15,286 nucleotides of DNA from CAYQJV01 sp964417925 (lineage in GTDB: Bacteria; Hydrothermota; Tepidihabitantia; B3-TA06; CAYQJV01), in assembly GCA_964417925.1 (NCBI GenBank), contig CAYQJV010000039.1, forward strand, positions 1-15,286, given 5' to 3'. Shown piece by piece: positions 13,596-15,286 of the stretch. Numbering within the stretch: the stretch's first letter is position 1; each line of letters starts with the position of its first letter. The notes beneath the pieces were generated by a model, which saw nothing but the letters and a program-made list of their open reading frames with translations, searched no databases and was not told the origin of the DNA. The position numbers were made by a program, and so were the translations under genes.

Positions 13596-14426
13596 TTAAA
13601 GCCTCCCTCTAGTCATTAGCTCTTCTGTAATTTTAATCATTTGGTTTCTCAGTTCCTCATCACCTAAATCAATTATATATTGGGACCGTGCACTTCGCTG
13701 TTCCGGGGAAAGAGCTCTTGCAATCTTTATCCTGTATTTCAGTTCTTCTCCAAAAAGTTTGTTTCTCCATTCTGTTTTCTTTTCAATTTGTTCTTTGACT
13801 TCTCTATATATTTTCCAATCGGGTCTAACCATAGTTAGAATGATCCCCAGAAATTCCATATCTCTCCCGAATTCTTTTTTTAACCTGTCAATATAATTTT
13901 CCAAAAGAGGTAAACCAAAAAGCGATAAGAAGTCCGGCTTCATAGGTACCACATAATAATCAGATGACAATAATGAGATTTTCGTATATGCAGATATAGT
14001 CGGTGGGGAATCTATAAGAATAACGTCATATTGTTTTCTGTAGTTATCTTCTATGTATTTATTGAGTCTAAAAGGACTATCATCCAAATTTATGGTCATT
14101 ATAAGAAGATGAGAAGGAACTATATCAAAATTTTGTGAAATCGTGAATACGGGGTTTATATCTAATTTTTCTTGTTTTTTTAACATCATAGAGGGCAGTT
14201 GGGCTTCATTGGATAAAATCCCGTATATCGTCCTTTGGTAATTTTTTGTGATTTCACGCACTTGATCATCTCCCAAAGTATATTGGGTAGCGTTCATTTG
14301 TGGGTCTACATCAATTAAGAGAACCTTTTTATTAAATATCCTAGATAATGTATACCCAACATTCACAGCCAATGTGGTTTTACCAACTCCCCCTTTCATA
14401 TTTACAAACGCTATTATCTTCCCCAT
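13596..14426 (-). CDS. parA: ParA/Soj-family deviant Walker ATPase
   Basis: The 276-aa protein carries the deviant Walker A motif KGGVGKTT (11-18, with the signature K11). The switch I-like DVDPQMNATQ is at 39-48 and Walker B VILIDSPPT at 135-143. Length and motif order fit chromosomal or plasmid ParA/Soj proteins that dimerise on ATP and bind DNA non-specifically. It lacks an N-terminal helix-turn-helix extension. GGAG lies 8 nt before the ATG. It is the first gene of a tight three-gene operon with two unknown proteins; no ParB or parS array is seen, so it may position some cargo other than a plasmid, or belong to an accessory or defence module. Family assignment is strong; role is open. Confidence 0.92.
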   Translation of the reverse strand: MGKIIAFVNMKGGVGKTTLAVNVGYTLSRIFNKKVLLIDVDPQMNATQYTLGDDQVREITKNYQRTIYGILSNEAQLPSMMLKKQEKLDINPVFTISQNFDIVPSHLLIMTINLDDSPFRLNKYIEDNYRKQYDVILIDSPPTISAYTKISLLSSDYYVVPMKPDFLSLFGLPLLENYIDRLKKEFGRDMEFLGIILTMVRPDWKIYREVKEQIEKKTEWRNKLFGEELKYRIKIARALSPEQRSARSQYIIDLGDEELRNQMIKITEELMTRGRL

Positions 14427-14487
14427 CTTAATATCTCCTTTTATTTTTACTTACTTATATGCGCAATGTTCACCTTATGCTTACCCA

Positions 14488-14504
14488 AGGTATATACAAT
14501 ACCT
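14488..14504. promoter_or_regulatory. Dyad AGGTAT-ataca-ATACCT upstream of parA
   Basis: A perfect 6-bp inverted repeat with a 5-nt spacer lies 62-78 bp upstream of the parA start. ParA-type operons are often autoregulated, so an operator here is plausible. The surroundings are AT-rich and promoter-like, but I cannot choose a -35/-10 pair with confidence. Confidence 0.3.
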
Positions 14505-14599
14505 CACATATGTATTTAACATTGCCACTTTTCATCTAAGCTACTAATGATTTTATAAAGTAGACAAAAGAAAAATTCAATAAGATCTCATCAGAAAAC

Positions 14600-15190
14600 A
14601 ACTTCCAGCGAGAAGTCTTTTGAAATTCTGTGTATTATGCAACTTCATAGAGCCTCATGGGCAAAATAGGAATCAATACTGTTACAACCTTAATCAGTAA
14701 GTAGTGGTTTTTGTCAGTATACGAAGCCAAAATTTTTCAGTATACAACTTTTCAACTAAGGTTATCAAGAGTTTTACAATACATTTCTTCGAGGAAGGAT
14801 TTAGAAAGTGCATTATGTTATCATACCACTATCCTGGTCTGTAAGAGAAAGTTCCACGGCTTGTATGAAACCAAAATTTCACAGTATACCATCTCCAAAA
14901 CCAGGTTGTCAAGTGTCCTTTCAGATGCTTTTTCTGAGGGATGTAAATGAAGTCTGCTATGTTAATGCATCAAAATGGCGGTTTGCAAGAACTGATTTTT
15001 AAGTAGTGCATAAGGGCAAAATATCAAAGTATGTCATGTTTCATTCGAGGTTGTCAAGAGTGCAGGGTAGCTCTCTTTCAAAAGGGAAACAGAGGTAAAT
15101 TTAAAATCTTACCGCATCAACACTATAGTGTGCAAATAGTACTTCATAAGCTAAGTATATACTTTATTTCAATAATATAGACTACTGCAG
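14600..15190. repeat. Degenerate tandem repeats, ~143-146 bp period (right block)
   Basis: Three recognisable units are anchored by AAGGTTATCAAGAG (about 14759), AGGTTGTCAAGTG (about 14902) and AGGTTGTCAAGAG (about 15048), spaced 143 and 146 bp. Within units, GAAGCCAAAATTTTTCAGTATA (14723-14744) and GAAACCAAAATTTCACAGTATA (14866-14887) correspond. Partial units flank them (gggcaaaata at 14659 and 15014; a weak unit near 15150-15190). The copies have many substitutions and small indels and encode no sustained protein. The unit length and divergence rule out a CRISPR array. The same family occurs at 11760-12010. No gene is supported in 14427-15286. Confidence 0.6.
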
Positions 15191-15248
15191 CTTCTGTCCT
15201 CGTGTTGTTTCCAATATAAGATAATATCGAGACCTATTTTCTCCTCAT

Positions 15249-15281
15249 TTTGACCAACGGATTCTCGATCCGTTGGTCAAA
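15249..15281. terminator. Perfect 14-bp-stem hairpin near the window end
   Basis: TTTGACCAACGGAT (15249-15262) and ATCCGTTGGTCAAA (15268-15281) are exact complements around the 5-nt loop TCTCG. The stem is stable enough for a bidirectional transcription end, but neither side is followed by a proper run of T. It may instead be part of an element or gene end lying mostly outside the window. Confidence 0.4.
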
Positions 15282-15286
15282 TAGGG

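Noticed and set aside
14711..14950. 79-codon plus-strand frame with internal similarity
   Set aside because: The internal likeness (YEAKIFQY and YETKISQY) is simply the DNA repeat read through; there is no ribosome binding site and the frame breaks in the other repeat units.
14600..15190. CRISPR array
   Set aside because: Units are about 143-146 bp, heavily diverged and lack short identical repeats with unique spacers; no cas genes are nearby.

Overview
The window comes from an AT-rich genome. Genes are preceded by strong Shine-Dalgarno sequences (AGGAGG-type), and some start sites fall on TTG or GTG next to better-placed ATGs. Proteins are rich in Lys, Glu and Ile, as in many thermophilic or anaerobic bacteria. 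I cannot name the taxon. The window reads as an accessory, defence-island-like region: three groups of putative defence or accessory genes are separated by scars of recombination and degenerate repeats.

Left part (1-2838). The first 34 bases hold what may be the start of a leftward EcfT-like transporter gene. A decayed tyrosine-recombinase C-terminus follows (333-599), in which the catalytic Tyr codon has become a stop. A tandem pair of dyad-symmetric hairpins (636-700) then leads to a 600-residue protein combining a GHKL (Hsp90/MutL-type) ATPase with what looks like a C-terminal PD-(D/E)XK nuclease domain. This gene starts just after GTTAGTCGCC (706-715) and ends just before its exact reverse complement, which opens a 93-bp structured site ending in GTTATACGCC (2553-2645). 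That is how an integron gene cassette with its attC site is laid out. The next cassette-like unit starts a flavodoxin-like gene that breaks off after about 40 codons and runs into the 3' end of a tRNA gene.

Middle part (2990-11574, all leftward). A tight three-gene operon encodes a SNF2-type helicase with a C-terminal DUF3883 domain, a DUF1156 DNA methyltransferase and a DUF499 ATPase. A good sigma-70-type promoter lies upstream (11640-11668) and the gene junctions are 12 bp or overlapping. The combination matches, from memory, the Hma (helicase-methylase-ATPase) antiviral defence system. Presumably the methylase marks self DNA while the helicase and ATPase act on foreign DNA.

Right part (11575-15286). 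Non-coding DNA with a diverged repeat family and one 46-codon orphan reading frame precedes a second leftward operon: an orphan ParA-type ATPase followed by two unrecognised genes (166 and about 256 aa), with no ParB-like partner. The same repeat family reappears on the other side (14600-15190), so the ParA operon sits between related direct repeats. A perfect 14-bp-stem hairpin closes the window.

The candidates for little-described biology are the cassette-borne ATPase-nuclease fusion and the ParA three-gene operon. All functional calls come from motif reading; no database search was run.
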